Positions 25,703-35,274 of a stretch of 64,000 nucleotides of DNA are shown in pieces. Under the pieces are notes generated by a model, which searched no databases, was not told the DNA's origin, and saw nothing but the letters and a program-made list of their open reading frames with translations. The stretch lies in assembly GCA_002783205.1 (NCBI GenBank), contig PFEY01000050.1:28918-92917 (forward strand), in the 5' to 3' direction. Both the position numbers and the translations under genes were made by a program. This DNA is from Rhodobacteraceae bacterium CG17_big_fil_post_rev_8_21_14_2_50_63_15 (GTDB taxonomy: Bacteria > Pseudomonadota > Alphaproteobacteria > Rhodobacterales > Rhodobacteraceae). The first letter of the stretch is position 1, and each line of letters starts with the position of its first letter.

Positions 25703-27460
25703 TCAGCCACTGGCAGGCCGTTCCAGCCCCTCGCTCGCAATCCAGCGATTGACTGTCGCACGGCTCTTGCCAAGAATTCTGGCCGCCCGGCTGATGTTCC
25801 AGCCTGTGCTGTCAAGAGCTTCGCGAAGGGCATCATGTCCAGCGGCGTTCCGGTCCGGCGACACTGTTCTTCTGACCCGCTCGGGCAGGTCCACCAGATT
25901 GATCCGCGTGCCATTCCCGCAGATAGCCGCTTCGCGCAGGACAGATCGCATCTCGCGCAGATTGCCCGGCCAGCCGTAGGACAGCAGCTCGGCCTTGGCC
26001 TGATCGGACAGCGTCAGGCGGCTGCCGGAGGGCTCTGACAAAAGCTGCGCAAGAGCCTTTTCAAGATCCCGTTCCCGCAGCGGCGGCAGTTCTACGATGG
26101 CCTGCCCGACCAGATGCAGCAGCAAGGGATCAAGACCGTTGTCGGCGCTCATGTCCTGCCAGGACCGCTCTGATGTAAAGAAAAGATGCGGTCGCCGCGC
26201 AACCTGGACCGGCCATCCGCCCTCGTCATCGAACCGCCGCAGGAATCCCGCAAGCTCTGCCTGAAGCTCGGAATGCATGCGTTCCACATGGTGCAGCACC
26301 AGCGACGGCGGGCAGTGTTCCACCGGGTATTCGCAGAGAAAGCGTAGCCCTTCGAGCATTCCGGTGAACTCATGGGGAAGAAACGGCCGCGTGCCGTCAA
26401 TGATCCGCGTCAGGGGGGAATTCAGTCCGAGGTCATCCTGAAGCGCGCGCACAAAGCCGTCCTGGCCGACCCCCGCCTCGCCGCACACCAGCAGCGGCAC
26501 GTAATGTGCGGCCAGCTTGCGCGCGCGATCAATCAGAGCGGGAAGCGACCCACCTTGCTCGGCCAGAGTGGCGAGCACCCGTCCGGGTCGGCTGTGCAGC
26601 GCCCGCGCCCGTTCCGGAACCGCTCCGATCGACACCAGCCGTCGCGGTGGCACCAATGTCGGACCGCGCAGGGTGACGCTCACCCCCTGCAATTCCGAAA
26701 GATGCCGCCCTTCGAGTTTGCGATGCGTCTCGGGGGTCGGTCCGTCGCGCCACAACGGCAAACTGGACAGGATCGTTCCCTCCTCGTCGCAGGCAACGAT
26801 CGTCTCGAACCTGTGCATCCGGTCAGGGCTTCGCGAGATCAGTCGTGCCGTCATCTTGTCGAGATGGAACTTGCGGAACAGTCGTGCCTGAAACCGGGTG
26901 CCCGTGATCCGCAGCACCTGTTCGCACCAGGATATTTCTTCGGCCTTGCGGCGCGCAGATCCGACCAGTGTCAGCGTGCCGATGAGGTTGGCCTGCGCAT
27001 CGCGCAACGGTGCCGAACTGCAAGCAAAATCGTGGAAGCAGGAAAAGTAGTGATCCGCGCCTTGCACGGTGACGACGCGACCCACTTGCATGGCCATGTC
27101 GATTCCGTTGGTTCCGGCCGATGCCTCGGTCCAGAGCCCGCCCTTGCCCAGTCCGCAGCGATCAAAAGCCTGCGCGTCGGTATCGGGCAGGTAGCTTTCG
27201 ACCACGACCCCATCGCCATCGCTGATCAGCAGGCAATACCGGCTCTTGTCCGGCAGGATCGAGGATTTGTCGAGTTCCGGTCCGCCGCCGACCAGATCAA
27301 GGAAACGCTCGCGGCGCTCAACGATTGCGGTCTCTTGCATCCGCATCACAGGCCGGGTGCTCCGCGACACCAGCTTGTGCTGGGCGACGCATCTTTGCTG
27401 CGAGTCTTCCACGAGCGTGTGGAGGCCCCCAGGCAACAGATCTCCGAGAAGGCCAGGCAT
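25703..27460 (-). CDS. AcoR-type transcription regulator with degenerate AAA+ domain
   Basis: A 585-residue protein in the architecture of acetoin-catabolism activators: an N-terminal GAF-like sensor (about 60-210), a central region aligning with the σ54-activator ATPase (about 300-510) and a Fis-type helix-turn-helix at the end (NISRAARILGKSRATVNRW, about 555-575). The ATPase is broken: Walker A reads CGEAGVGQD instead of GEtGtGKE, Walker B reads LVLHHVERM instead of a DE pair, and the GAFTGA loop is absent. It probably works as a σ70-type activator or repressor rather than through σ54. Convergent with the dehydrogenase operon, which it likely controls. Confidence 0.85.
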   Translation of the reverse strand: MPGLLGDLLPGGLHTLVEDSQQRCVAQHKLVSRSTRPVMRMQETAIVERRERFLDLVGGGPELDKSSILPDKSRYCLLISDGDGVVVESYLPDTDAQAFDRCGLGKGGLWTEASAGTNGIDMAMQVGRVVTVQGADHYFSCFHDFACSSAPLRDAQANLIGTLTLVGSARRKAEEISWCEQVLRITGTRFQARLFRKFHLDKMTARLISRSPDRMHRFETIVACDEEGTILSSLPLWRDGPTPETHRKLEGRHLSELQGVSVTLRGPTLVPPRRLVSIGAVPERARALHSRPGRVLATLAEQGGSLPALIDRARKLAAHYVPLLVCGEAGVGQDGFVRALQDDLGLNSPLTRIIDGTRPFLPHEFTGMLEGLRFLCEYPVEHCPPSLVLHHVERMHSELQAELAGFLRRFDDEGGWPVQVARRPHLFFTSERSWQDMSADNGLDPLLLHLVGQAIVELPPLRERDLEKALAQLLSEPSGSRLTLSDQAKAELLSYGWPGNLREMRSVLREAAICGNGTRINLVDLPERVRRTVSPDRNAAGHDALREALDSTGWNISRAARILGKSRATVNRWIASEGLERPASG

Positions 27461-27779
27461 ACACTACTCGCATCTTCAGGACTGCAAGAGCTAGTGTTAC
27501 ATGAAGTCCCGAATTGCACCAAGGCCTGTTTTACAGTCATTTTTGCGGGCTTGGCGCGGCTATCTACCGAAATGAAACTGGCCCCTGGCAACAGCGCAGT
27601 CCTGCGTTGCAAATCCCAAGGCATTTGCTGCGCAGGCTTCCGCTCAAAAAGTTTGCGTCCGGGTTCTGTCCGGGGAAACGCGAGCGGATCATCTTGTCGG
27701 TGCCTGACCGCAGGGTCGTGGCGCATAAAAAATGCGCGCGGGCAAGACCCGCGCGCAGCAAAGATTGGCGCCTGTGCGC
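27461..27779. other. Intergenic stretch between acoR-like gene and livJ
   Basis: Upstream of the regulator on the minus strand, this holds its promoter region, and near 27726-27757 it holds the livJ terminator (listed separately). I see no gene; the short frames here have no ribosome-binding site. Confidence 0.5.
27727..27757 (-). terminator. Rho-independent terminator after livJ-like gene
   Basis: On the minus strand TGCGCGCGGG, loop TCTTG, CCCGCGCGCA is followed by TTTTTTATG. A perfect 10-bp GC-rich stem with a T6 tract, 23 bases past the substrate-binding-protein stop. Confidence 0.9.
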
Positions 27780-28883
27780 TCAGCGGTAGTCGTAGCTGCC
27801 GTTGTGCCAGACATACCAGACATAACCTGGCAGGGTCACGTCACCCTTGGCGTCGAATGACAGATCGCCAAGCACCGTATTGAAGGTGCCTTCATGCAGC
27901 GACTTCGACATCGCCTCCGGGTCGGTTGCCGTGCCGGCCTTGCTCGCGGCCTGCGCCCAAGCCTGGATCGCGGCATAGGTGTAAAGCACGTAGCCTTCCG
28001 GCTCGATATCCTTGTCCTTGAACTTCTTGACCACGTCGGCGGCGCCGGGGTTCTTGCGCGGGTCGGGCGAGAAGGTCATCAGCGTCCCTTCGCCGGCGTC
28101 GCCGGTGATCGACCAGTATTCGTTGGTCACCAGCGCGTCACCCGAGACCATTTGCGTTTTCATGCCCTGGTCGCGCATCTGCCGCACGATCAGGCCCGCC
28201 TCGGTGTGATAGCCGCCGAGGTAGACGACATCAATATTGGCTTCCTTCAGTTTGGACACCAGCGCGGTGTAGTCCTTTTCGCCAGCGGTGATGGCTTCAT
28301 ACATCGCGGGCTTGCCACCGGCCGCCTCATACGCGGCGAGGGTTTCGTCGGCCAGCCCTTTGCCGTAGGCGGTCTTGTCATGCAGGATCGCGACGTTCTT
28401 GCCGGCAAACTCGCCCGCCAGCAACGCGCCTGCCACGAGCCCCTGCTGGTCGTCACGACCGCAGGTGCGGAAGATGTTCGGGCCACCTTCATCGGTGAAT
28501 TTCGGGTTGGTCGAGGCCGGGGAAATCTGGATGATGCCCTCTTCCTTGTAAACGGCCGAGGCCGGGATCGAGGAGCCCGAGCAGAAGTGGCCGGCCATGA
28601 AAACGATGCCTTTCGACACCATCTGGTTGGCCACAGCCACGGCCTGTTTCGGGTCGCAGGCATCGTCGCCGATGTTAAGCGCCAGCATTTCACCGTTCAC
28701 GCCGCCGGCGGCGTTGATGTCGGCCACGGCCTGTTCGGCACCAGCCTTCATCTGCGCCCCAAAGCTGGCATATTGCCCGGTCATCGGCCCGGCGGTCGCG
28801 ATCTGAATATCGGCCATGGCGGTGCCTGCGTCGAACATCAGACCCAGCGACAGCACGCAACTGGTTAGCAGTAGTTTTTTCAT
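27780..28883 (-). CDS. livJ: Branched-chain amino acid ABC transporter substrate-binding protein
   Basis: A 367-residue periplasmic binding protein with a Sec signal peptide (1-24, ending AMA). The mature N-terminus has DIQIATAGPMTGQYASFG, the hallmark start of LivJ/LivK-type type I binding proteins, and two Cys (about 80 and 101) that could form a disulfide. It brings branched-chain or related amino acids to the LivHM permease. It is the last gene of the cluster, 128 bases from the preceding small membrane gene, so it may have its own promoter and be more abundant than the rest. Confidence 0.88.
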   Translation of the reverse strand: MKKLLLTSCVLSLGLMFDAGTAMADIQIATAGPMTGQYASFGAQMKAGAEQAVADINAAGGVNGEMLALNIGDDACDPKQAVAVANQMVSKGIVFMAGHFCSGSSIPASAVYKEEGIIQISPASTNPKFTDEGGPNIFRTCGRDDQQGLVAGALLAGEFAGKNVAILHDKTAYGKGLADETLAAYEAAGGKPAMYEAITAGEKDYTALVSKLKEANIDVVYLGGYHTEAGLIVRQMRDQGMKTQMVSGDALVTNEYWSITGDAGEGTLMTFSPDPRKNPGAADVVKKFKDKDIEPEGYVLYTYAAIQAWAQAASKAGTATDPEAMSKSLHEGTFNTVLGDLSFDAKGDVTLPGYVWYVWHNGSYDYR

Positions 28884-29011
28884 GGGGTGTCATCTCCCTG
28901 ATTGTAAAGATTTCCGGCGGCGGGTTTATCCGCGTCGGGGCATTATGTGTCTCGGTCGAAGATCGTGGCCTTGATCAGCCGCTCTTGAAAAACGGTCACG
29001 GTGCAGCACAA

Positions 29012-29353
29012 TCATCTCCGATCACGCCAAGCGAATGGGTTCGCACGTTCATAGAGCCATGAATAAAGCGAGACCATCTGGTTGACCCGTTTGATGCGAT
29101 AACCCAGCAATGCCACTCCGATCAACACAGCAGAGTCTATCAAATAATAGCGTAATGTCAGCAATGTGCCATCAAAAAGCGCAAAGTGGAAAAAGCGGAT
29201 CGCAAGCCCAAGAAGCAGCGTGTAGAAAACCAGAAGCCAGATCGGCCTCCAGCTTCCTGCAAGGGCGCGCCCGGCCATGAACGCCGCACCGCCGCCGATT
29301 ACCAAGGTGACGAAGAAGAACCTAGCGAAGTCAACCTCCCAGAGGATTCCCAA
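29012..29353 (-). CDS. Small membrane protein embedded in the liv operon (DUF6867-like)
   Basis: A 113-residue protein with three hydrophobic helices (about 8-28, 36-55 and 65-85) and a basic C-terminal tail ending RANPFAWRDRR. I have seen such small proteins beside liv genes in alphaproteobacteria, and the DUF6867 name is from memory and not verified. It follows livF by one base. No known transporter motif; perhaps an accessory or stabilising part of the transporter. Confidence 0.72.
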   Translation of the reverse strand: MGILWEVDFARFFFVTLVIGGGAAFMAGRALAGSWRPIWLLVFYTLLLGLAIRFFHFALFDGTLLTLRYYLIDSAVLIGVALLGYRIKRVNQMVSLYSWLYERANPFAWRDRR

Positions 29354-29354
29354 C

Positions 29355-30083
29355 CTAATGTACTCCCCCCTCTAGATAGGCCGCGCGGATTTCCTCGCGC
29401 CCCAGCAGTTCGACCCCAGTGCCGGTCATAGTGATCTTGCCGTTGACCATCACATAACCGCGATGCGCCAGCCGCAGCGCGTGGTGGGCGTTCTGTTCGA
29501 CCAGAAACACCGTCAGCCCCTGGGTTGCGTTCAATTCGCGGATCGCGCCGAAAATCTGCTTTATGACCAGCGGTGCAAGCCCTAGGGACGGTTCATCCAG
29601 CAACAAGAGCCGCGGCTGAGCCATCAGTGCGCGGGCAATCGCCAGCATCTGTTGCTCGCCGCCCGAAAGCGTACCGCCGCGCTGATTTCTCCGCTCCTTC
29701 AGCAGCGGGAACAGGGCAAAGGCGCGTTCGATATCGCGGTCGAAATGGCTCGGGTCGGCAACCGACGCGCCGATCCGCAGGTTCTCCATGACCGTCATCC
29801 GACCGAAGATGCGGCGCCCTTCCGGCGATTGGGCGATGCCCATATGCATGATCTGGTGGGTTGGGGTGCGGGTGATGTCATGGCCTCTATACAGAATCTG
29901 GCCGCTGCGCGCCTGGGGCGAGCCGCAGATTGTCATCATCAGGGTTGATTTCCCGGCACCGTTGGCTCCGATCAGGGTTACGATCTCGCCTTCATGCACA
30001 TCGAGCGATACCCCGCGCAGCGCTTGGATCCTGCCATAGAAGGTCTCGACCTGCGAAACGGAGAGTAGGGCGGGGGCATTCAT
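29355..30083 (-). CDS. livF: Branched-chain amino acid ABC transporter ATPase LivF
   Basis: A 242-residue ABC ATPase. Walker A (GANGAGKST), signature (LSGGEQQ) and Walker B (LLLLDEPSLG) are intact. It powers uptake through LivHM together with LivG. The gene overlaps livG by four bases. Assignment to F rather than G rests on shorter length and position. Confidence 0.92.
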   Translation of the reverse strand: MNAPALLSVSQVETFYGRIQALRGVSLDVHEGEIVTLIGANGAGKSTLMMTICGSPQARSGQILYRGHDITRTPTHQIMHMGIAQSPEGRRIFGRMTVMENLRIGASVADPSHFDRDIERAFALFPLLKERRNQRGGTLSGGEQQMLAIARALMAQPRLLLLDEPSLGLAPLVIKQIFGAIRELNATQGLTVFLVEQNAHHALRLAHRGYVMVNGKITMTGTGVELLGREEIRAAYLEGGVH

Positions 30084-30970
30084 GTGGCAGCCCCCCCATG
30101 ACCTGGCGTTCGCGCCGCAAGGTCCTTGATCTCGTGTTCCACCGCGGTGAGATCCTCGTCCTCGACTCCCAGATAAGCCGCGATCACCTTGGGATCGATG
30201 CGAATATCGGCAGGTGATCCATCGGCGATCTTCTTGCCGTAATCGAGCACGACGATATGGTCGGAGATTCCCATCACCACGCTCATGTCATGCTCGATCA
30301 GCAAGATGCCCACGTCGCGCTCCTTGCGGATGAACAGCAGCAGATGGTTGAGCTCGTCGGATTCGCGAGGGTTGAGACCGGCGGCAGGCTCGTCAAGACA
30401 AAGAAGCTGCGGGTCGGTGCACATCGCCCGCGCGATTTCGAGGCGGCGCTGCGCGCCATAGGGCAGATCGGCCGCGGCGTCATCGGCACGATCGAGGAGA
30501 CCGGCGTGACCCAGCCAGTATTTCGCAAGCTCAACCGCTGCATCCTCGGCCCGCTTGTAGCCGCCGAGGCCCAGCACACCGCCCAAGGTAAAGCCCGAGG
30601 CCCGCATCAGCGGGTTGTGCTGCGCCACAAGCAGGTTCTCGAGCGCCGTCATGCCGCCGAACAGGCGGATGTTCTGAAAGGTGCGGGCAACCTTGGCCTT
30701 GCGCGGTATCTCGAAGTCTGCCAGCCGCTCGAGCAGGTATGAGTGGCCGTTCGCCTGAGTCATGGTGATCCGTCCAATGCTCGGCTTGTAGAATCCGGTG
30801 ATGCAGTTGAACACCGTGGTCTTGCCAGCGCCATTTGGGCCGATCAGAGCGGTGATGTCGCCATGGCGCACATCGAAGGACAGATCGTCGATCGCGGTCA
30901 GCCCGCCAAAACGCATGGTCAGGTGCTCGACCTGCAACAGCACGTCGCTGCGGGGCATGTCAGCGCACAT
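30080..30970 (-). CDS. livG: Branched-chain amino acid ABC transporter ATPase LivG
   Basis: About 296 residues. Walker A GPNGAGKTT, signature LPYGAQRR and Walker B LLCLDEPAAG are present, with the LivG-type C-terminal segment. Start 30970 was chosen over a longer frame because it follows the livM stop by one base behind a GAGGG site. An inner-membrane peripheral ATPase paired with LivF. Confidence 0.9.
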   Translation of the reverse strand: MCADMPRSDVLLQVEHLTMRFGGLTAIDDLSFDVRHGDITALIGPNGAGKTTVFNCITGFYKPSIGRITMTQANGHSYLLERLADFEIPRKAKVARTFQNIRLFGGMTALENLLVAQHNPLMRASGFTLGGVLGLGGYKRAEDAAVELAKYWLGHAGLLDRADDAAADLPYGAQRRLEIARAMCTDPQLLCLDEPAAGLNPRESDELNHLLLFIRKERDVGILLIEHDMSVVMGISDHIVVLDYGKKIADGSPADIRIDPKVIAAYLGVEDEDLTAVEHEIKDLAARTPGHGGAAT

Positions 30971-30971
30971 C

Positions 30972-32291
30972 TCAGTGGCCCTCGCCTTGCGATACCAGTG
31001 CACCGGAAATGGTCTTTCGCGTCCTGAAGAAGATCGACGGTTCGCGCCCTGCGATCAACCCGCGCGGGCGCCAGATCATGATCAGCACCATCGCCAGCCC
31101 GAAGATCAGCATCCTGTATTGCTCGAATTCGCGGAACACCTCGAAGCCGCCGATCAGGGCCACCGAAGCAATCACGACCCCCATCTGCGAGCCCATCCCG
31201 CCCAGCACGACGATTGCCAGCACCAGCGCCGATTCGGTGAAGGTGAAGCTTTCGGGCGAAATGAAGCCCTGCCGTGTGGCAAAGAAAGCCCCGGCAAAGC
31301 CCGCGAACAAGGCGCCGGTGGCAAAGGCCGAAAGCTTGACCGTCGTGGTGTTGAGCCCCAACGAGCGGCAGGCGATCTCGTCTTCCCGCAATGCCTCCCA
31401 AGCGCGCCCGATCGGCAGGCGTCGCAGGCGTATGGTTACGAAGTTGGTGAGCAACGCCAGCGCGAGGATCAGGAAGTAAAGGAACACGATCCGGTGCAGC
31501 GACGAGTATTCGATGCCAAAGGTATCGGCAAAGCCACCCGGCCCGCGCTCGAACCCGACAATGCCAAAGAAATCGGGACGCGGGATGCCAGAGATCCCGT
31601 CCGGCCCGCCGGTGAACCAGTACCAGTTCAAGAGCACGATGCGGATAATCTCGCCGAATGCCAGGGTCACGATCGCCAGATAGTCACCACGCAGCCGCAG
31701 CACCGGGAAACCGAGAATGATGCCCCAAAACGCAGCAAGAATGCCCGAGACTGGAAGGCACAGCCAGAACGACCAGCCGAAATAATGCGCCAGCAACGCA
31801 TAGGAATAGGCCCCGACCGCATAGAATGCGACATAGCCCAGATCGAGCAGCCCGGCCAGCCCAACCACGATGTTCAGGCCCCAGCCCAGCATCACATAGG
31901 TCAGCACCAGGATTGACAGGTCCAGAATGTAACGGTCGGTGAAGGGCAGAAATGGCAGCACCAGCGCAAAGATCAGCGTGGCAGGCCGCACGAAGCGGCC
32001 AGAAAGCTTCAGGTTGCGCGCCCAATCCGGCATCATCCCAGCCGGACTCCAGGCCGACCTGGCACCCGGCTTGCGGTTCCACCAGATCAGGTGCAGCATC
32101 AGGCGTCCAGCCACCACCATGGCGGCGAGGCCAAGTGCCGCACTCCATCTCGGAACCAGTTTCAGCCCGCCGGGAATGGTTTCGGTGCGCAAACCGACCA
32201 TCACTCCGAAAATAACCAGGCTGATGACGGCTGTCACCACGAGGTCTGCCAAGAGCGTGGCGGCAGCGGTTCTGGGGCCCCTGAGCACCAT
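30972..32291 (-). CDS. livM: Branched-chain amino acid ABC transporter permease LivM
   Basis: A 439-residue inner-membrane permease with about ten helices; the block [20 protein letters not shown] is the family signature. The N-terminal extension before that block is longer than in E. coli LivM. Its first base coincides with the livH stop codon, so translation is probably coupled. Confidence 0.9.
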   Translation of the reverse strand: MVLRGPRTAAATLLADLVVTAVISLVIFGVMVGLRTETIPGGLKLVPRWSAALGLAAMVVAGRLMLHLIWWNRKPGARSAWSPAGMMPDWARNLKLSGRFVRPATLIFALVLPFLPFTDRYILDLSILVLTYVMLGWGLNIVVGLAGLLDLGYVAFYAVGAYSYALLAHYFGWSFWLCLPVSGILAAFWGIILGFPVLRLRGDYLAIVTLAFGEIIRIVLLNWYWFTGGPDGISGIPRPDFFGIVGFERGPGGFADTFGIEYSSLHRIVFLYFLILALALLTNFVTIRLRRLPIGRAWEALREDEIACRSLGLNTTTVKLSAFATGALFAGFAGAFFATRQGFISPESFTFTESALVLAIVVLGGMGSQMGVVIASVALIGGFEVFREFEQYRMLIFGLAMVLIMIWRPRGLIAGREPSIFFRTRKTISGALVSQGEGH

Positions 32292-33226
32292 CAGACCTTC
32301 TCGACCTCGGGTTTGCCCAACAGCCCCTGCGGCAGAAAGATCAGCACCAGCGCGAGCATGGCAAAGGCGGCGACATCCTTGTATTCGATCGAGAAATAAG
32401 CCGACCAGAACGTCTCTATCAGGCCGATCACCAGTCCGCCCAGCATCGCGCCCGGCAAGGATCCGATGCCGCCCAGCACCGCCGCGGTGAAGGCCTTTAC
32501 CCCGGCGACGAAGCCAATGAAGAAGTCGATCACGCCATAGTAGAGCAGGAACATCAGTCCCGCCACCGCCGCAAGCGCCGCCCCCAGCACGAAGGTCAGT
32601 GAGATGGTGCGATCGACGTTTATCCCCGACAGCGCCGCCATCTTTGTGTCCTGTTCACACGCGCGCTGCGCCCGCCCCAGCGGAGTCTTGGCGATCAGCA
32701 GGGTGAAGATCACCATCAGCGAAAAGGTGATGACCACGATGAATATCTGCATGTTCGACACCTGCACCAGGAATTCACCATTCGCGTCGACCCGCCGCAT
32801 GATGGTATGGCCACCGCTGATGATCGGCTGTAACGGCTTCACCCGTGCGCCTTGCGATATCTGCACATAGTTCTGCAATACGATCGACATGCCGATGGCG
32901 GTGATTAGCGGCGCCAGCCGGAATGATCCGCGCAACGGCCGGTAGGCGACACGTTCAACCGTCCAACCGTAAACCGAGGCCACGATCATAGAGATCACCA
33001 GCACCAGGATCAGCGCCAAAATTGTCAACCCCAACCCGGTTGAGGCGGTCAACCCCAGTGCGGTGATGACAATCAGCGACACAAAAGCACCGACCATGAA
33101 GATGTCTCCATGGGCGAAGTTGATCATTCCGACGATTCCGTAGACCAGCGTATAACCGATTGCGATCAGGCCGTAGATCGACCCGAGCGTGACCCCGTTG
33201 ATCAGTTGCTGAACGAAATATTCCAT
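32291..33226 (-). CDS. livH: Branched-chain amino acid ABC transporter permease LivH
   Basis: A 311-residue permease with about eight helices. It opens [19 protein letters not shown], typical of LivH. A GGGAGG site sits five bases ahead of 33226, so this start is preferred to the upstream ATG at 33256. First gene of the liv operon; its promoter lies in the gap before the IS3 relic. Confidence 0.9.
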   Translation of the reverse strand: MEYFVQQLINGVTLGSIYGLIAIGYTLVYGIVGMINFAHGDIFMVGAFVSLIVITALGLTASTGLGLTILALILVLVISMIVASVYGWTVERVAYRPLRGSFRLAPLITAIGMSIVLQNYVQISQGARVKPLQPIISGGHTIMRRVDANGEFLVQVSNMQIFIVVITFSLMVIFTLLIAKTPLGRAQRACEQDTKMAALSGINVDRTISLTFVLGAALAAVAGLMFLLYYGVIDFFIGFVAGVKAFTAAVLGGIGSLPGAMLGGLVIGLIETFWSAYFSIEYKDVAAFAMLALVLIFLPQGLLGKPEVEKV

Positions 33227-33387
33227 CAGACCTCCCAGCATTCTTGACGGAACCAAGACACGTCAACCACCCGGGAATGTCCCGATTCTTGTCTATTTTG
33301 GCTTGGCAGGCGCCCCCCGTGAGAGGATGCTATATGGTCCCGGATTTCTGTTCAAGGCACTTGATGTAGCACTGAACCGCCCCGGTT

Positions 33388-33715
33388 TCAGCGGAGACCT
33401 TTAACTTCATCTGACACGATCATATCGAGCGCGTCGCGCTGTCCATGCAAGTTCTTCTCGACCTCGGCTGGTGGGATGTTCTCGATGAGACCAAGCAGGT
33501 GCCGATTGTTGAACCAATCGATCCACCCGAGCATGGCCATTTCCGGGTCCTGCTTGTTCCGCCACGGTCCCTGGCGATGGACGATCAATTCTGTCTCGGC
33601 CATCTCTCGACGCCGAGATGGCCGTTTTACGTTCTTTCAAGGGCTTCCTTGAGCAGATCTTTCTGAATGCTCAGATCCGCATACAGCCCCTTGCTTTCAG
33701 GGGATTACCACTCGA
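33388..33715 (-). pseudogene. Decayed IS3-family transposase fragments (OrfA end joined to OrfB end)
   Basis: On the minus strand, a stretch around 33640-33715 reads like the end of an IS3 OrfA (LYADLSIQKDLLKEALER). It is followed within about 40 bases by the C-terminal end of an OrfB (GPWRNKQDPEMAMLGWIDW and FNNRHLLGLIENIPPAE). The body of OrfB with its DDE residues is gone. This is the right-hand border of the 16-kb block. The rest of the 33227-33734 gap has no gene but must hold the livH promoter. Confidence 0.75.
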
Positions 33716-33734
33716 TCTCAGAAAAAAAGAGAAA

Positions 33735-33941
33735 TCAGTTCTTTTTCAGCGGGCAGGTCGAGAGCCCCAAGATCGAATAGAGCGGGCAGCTGGACATCAG
33801 GCCGGTCGCCAAGGGAATGATGCCGATCAGGTAAAGCCAACTGTAGGCACCATCATTGTTCATGGCATAGCCGGCAAGCAAGGCAACACCAAGAATGATG
33901 CGCAGGGCGCGGTCGATGGAACCGACATTTTTCTTGAGCAT
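33735..33941 (-). CDS. DUF2892-family small inner-membrane protein (YgaP-like)
   Basis: A 68-residue protein with two short helices. It begins MLKKNVGSIDRALRIILG and ends with a Cys-containing tail (SCPLYSILGLSTCPLKKN), the usual form of DUF2892 proteins. These are often fused to, or sit beside, rhodaneses. A strong AAGGAG site precedes the start, and a perfect palindrome lies 72 bases upstream. Confidence 0.85.
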   Translation of the reverse strand: MLKKNVGSIDRALRIILGVALLAGYAMNNDGAYSWLYLIGIIPLATGLMSSCPLYSILGLSTCPLKKN

Positions 33942-34013
33942 GGAAAATCTCCTTGTTCGGAGGTCACAATGACCCGCGTTACAGGCTCATCATGACAGCA
34001 GTTGACACTACGG

Positions 34014-34032
34014 TCTGTGATCTAATCACAGA
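34014..34032. promoter_or_regulatory. Operator-like palindrome upstream of DUF2892 gene
   Basis: TCTGTGAT, CTA, ATCACAGA: a perfect 8-bp inverted repeat with a 3-base centre. It lies 72 bases before the DUF2892 start and just beyond the end of the dnaJ-like gene. The form suits a dimeric repressor or a CRP/FNR-type activator (half-site TGTGA), but the spacing is one base shorter than the E. coli CRP site. The binding protein is unknown. Confidence 0.5.
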
Positions 34033-34042
34033 TCTGCAACAC

Positions 34043-34666
34043 TCATTTGAAGTAGCGGCTATCCTTGATCTGATCCCAGGCCCAGACCACCTGTTGCAGT
34101 TGCTCCTCCTGACTGCGGTCGCCACCGTTGATATCGGGATGCAGGACCTTGATCAGAGACTTGTACGCCTTGCGCAATTCTGCCTTGGTCCAGGTGTCGT
34201 TTGCTTCCAGAATCTCGATCGCGCGACGCTCTGTCGGCGGAAGCTTGCGTTCGCCGCTTCGCGTCTTGCCTGGGTTCTGGGTGGCATTCACGCCCAGAAC
34301 CTGAAGCGGATCCTCGATGCCGAGCCGTGCCCATGCCCGCGCCTCGGGGTCGCTGAATCGGCGGGTTTCGCGTTCCCATATCTTGTCCTTGGACATCTGG
34401 GCGTTGAGTTCCGCCTCTGTGGTGCCTTCAAAGAAATTCCATTTCAGATTGTACTCGCGCACATGCTGCTGACAGAACCAAAAGTAGTCATCCAGCACAT
34501 CGGGAGCCTTGGGAGCCCGGAATTTTCCGGCGTCACCGCAGCCGGGATGATCGCAGATCCGGGTTGACGTTTCTGATTCCCCGGACATGCCTCGTCGGCC
34601 TCTCGGATTCCTCTTCTTGGCGGAGGAGACGGACATATCGAAACCGAAGGGATCGGATTTTGTCAT
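34043..34666 (-). CDS. J-domain protein with N-terminal Cys/His motif
   Basis: A 207-residue protein. The last 60 residues are a DnaJ J domain with the HPD motif (VLHPDINGGD), which stimulates Hsp70. The middle contains CDHPGC and CQQH, a possible zinc knuckle. The J domain is at the C-terminus instead of the start, unlike DnaJ itself, so this is a specialised co-chaperone. Confidence 0.85.
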   Translation of the reverse strand: MTKSDPFGFDMSVSSAKKRNPRGRRGMSGESETSTRICDHPGCGDAGKFRAPKAPDVLDDYFWFCQQHVREYNLKWNFFEGTTEAELNAQMSKDKIWERETRRFSDPEARAWARLGIEDPLQVLGVNATQNPGKTRSGERKLPPTERRAIEILEANDTWTKAELRKAYKSLIKVLHPDINGGDRSQEEQLQQVVWAWDQIKDSRYFK

Positions 34667-34834
34667 GGGTCTTCCCTTTGCGAGTCAGGACGCAGAGTGT
34701 ATGCCAAAACGTGGTGAAATGAAGGGGGCGTCGTGAAAAATTTCTGTGACCGCTGGTCTGGTCACAAACGCCGGCCGGTCGGCGGCGTCATTGGCAAATC
34801 ACTGAAATTGCGACGAATGCAAGTCGGCCGATTG

Positions 34835-35158
34835 TCATTCCTGCACTCTCGGCAAAACTGGCGATGACACGGAAGCGACTGTTGCGTCCGCGTGCTCTGA
34901 CGGGAAGGCTCCAGGCTTTTGCGATGACGTGTCGCGGCGAAACACCAGCACAGATCGATAGACCGTCTGGCTGGACGTGAGACCCTGACGTTCTTCGCTG
35001 GGAAGGATGTCACTGCGCAGGTAAGCCCAGCCGTCCCGTCCCATAGTGTTCAGCAAATCCTCGAGGCCGAGCGCAAAGCGGGCTTCTGGGGCCTTGACGC
35101 CGGGGGCCTTGCGACCGCGGGTTGGTGCGGGGATGACTTTGTACTCGAAAACGGTCAT
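34835..35158 (-). CDS. DUF4177-family small protein
   Basis: A 107-residue soluble protein starting at 35158 (MTVFEYKVIPAP); the longer frame to 35233 has no support. The opening strand VFEYKVIP and LLNTMGRDGWAYLRSDILPSEER match the DUF4177 family, of unknown role. The C-terminal tail is Ser/Ala-rich. It stands alone. Confidence 0.72.
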   Translation of the reverse strand: MTVFEYKVIPAPTRGRKAPGVKAPEARFALGLEDLLNTMGRDGWAYLRSDILPSEERQGLTSSQTVYRSVLVFRRDTSSQKPGAFPSEHADATVASVSSPVLPRVQE

Positions 35159-35223
35159 GGGCGACTCCGGGCTAGCAAAGGAGAAGATCCTACGCGACAG
35201 CGGGCGCAGTGCAAGCCAAAGAA

Positions 35224-35251
35224 ACGCCCCCAAATTAAAATCCGGGGGCGT
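35224..35251 (-). terminator. Terminator-like hairpin after infC
   Basis: On the minus strand ACGCCCCC and GGGGGCGT enclose a 12-base AT-rich loop, followed by TTTCTTTGG. It begins 23 bases after the infC stop. Confidence 0.6.
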
Positions 35252-35274
35252 GTTTCTTCAGGGATGCGTGGCAC

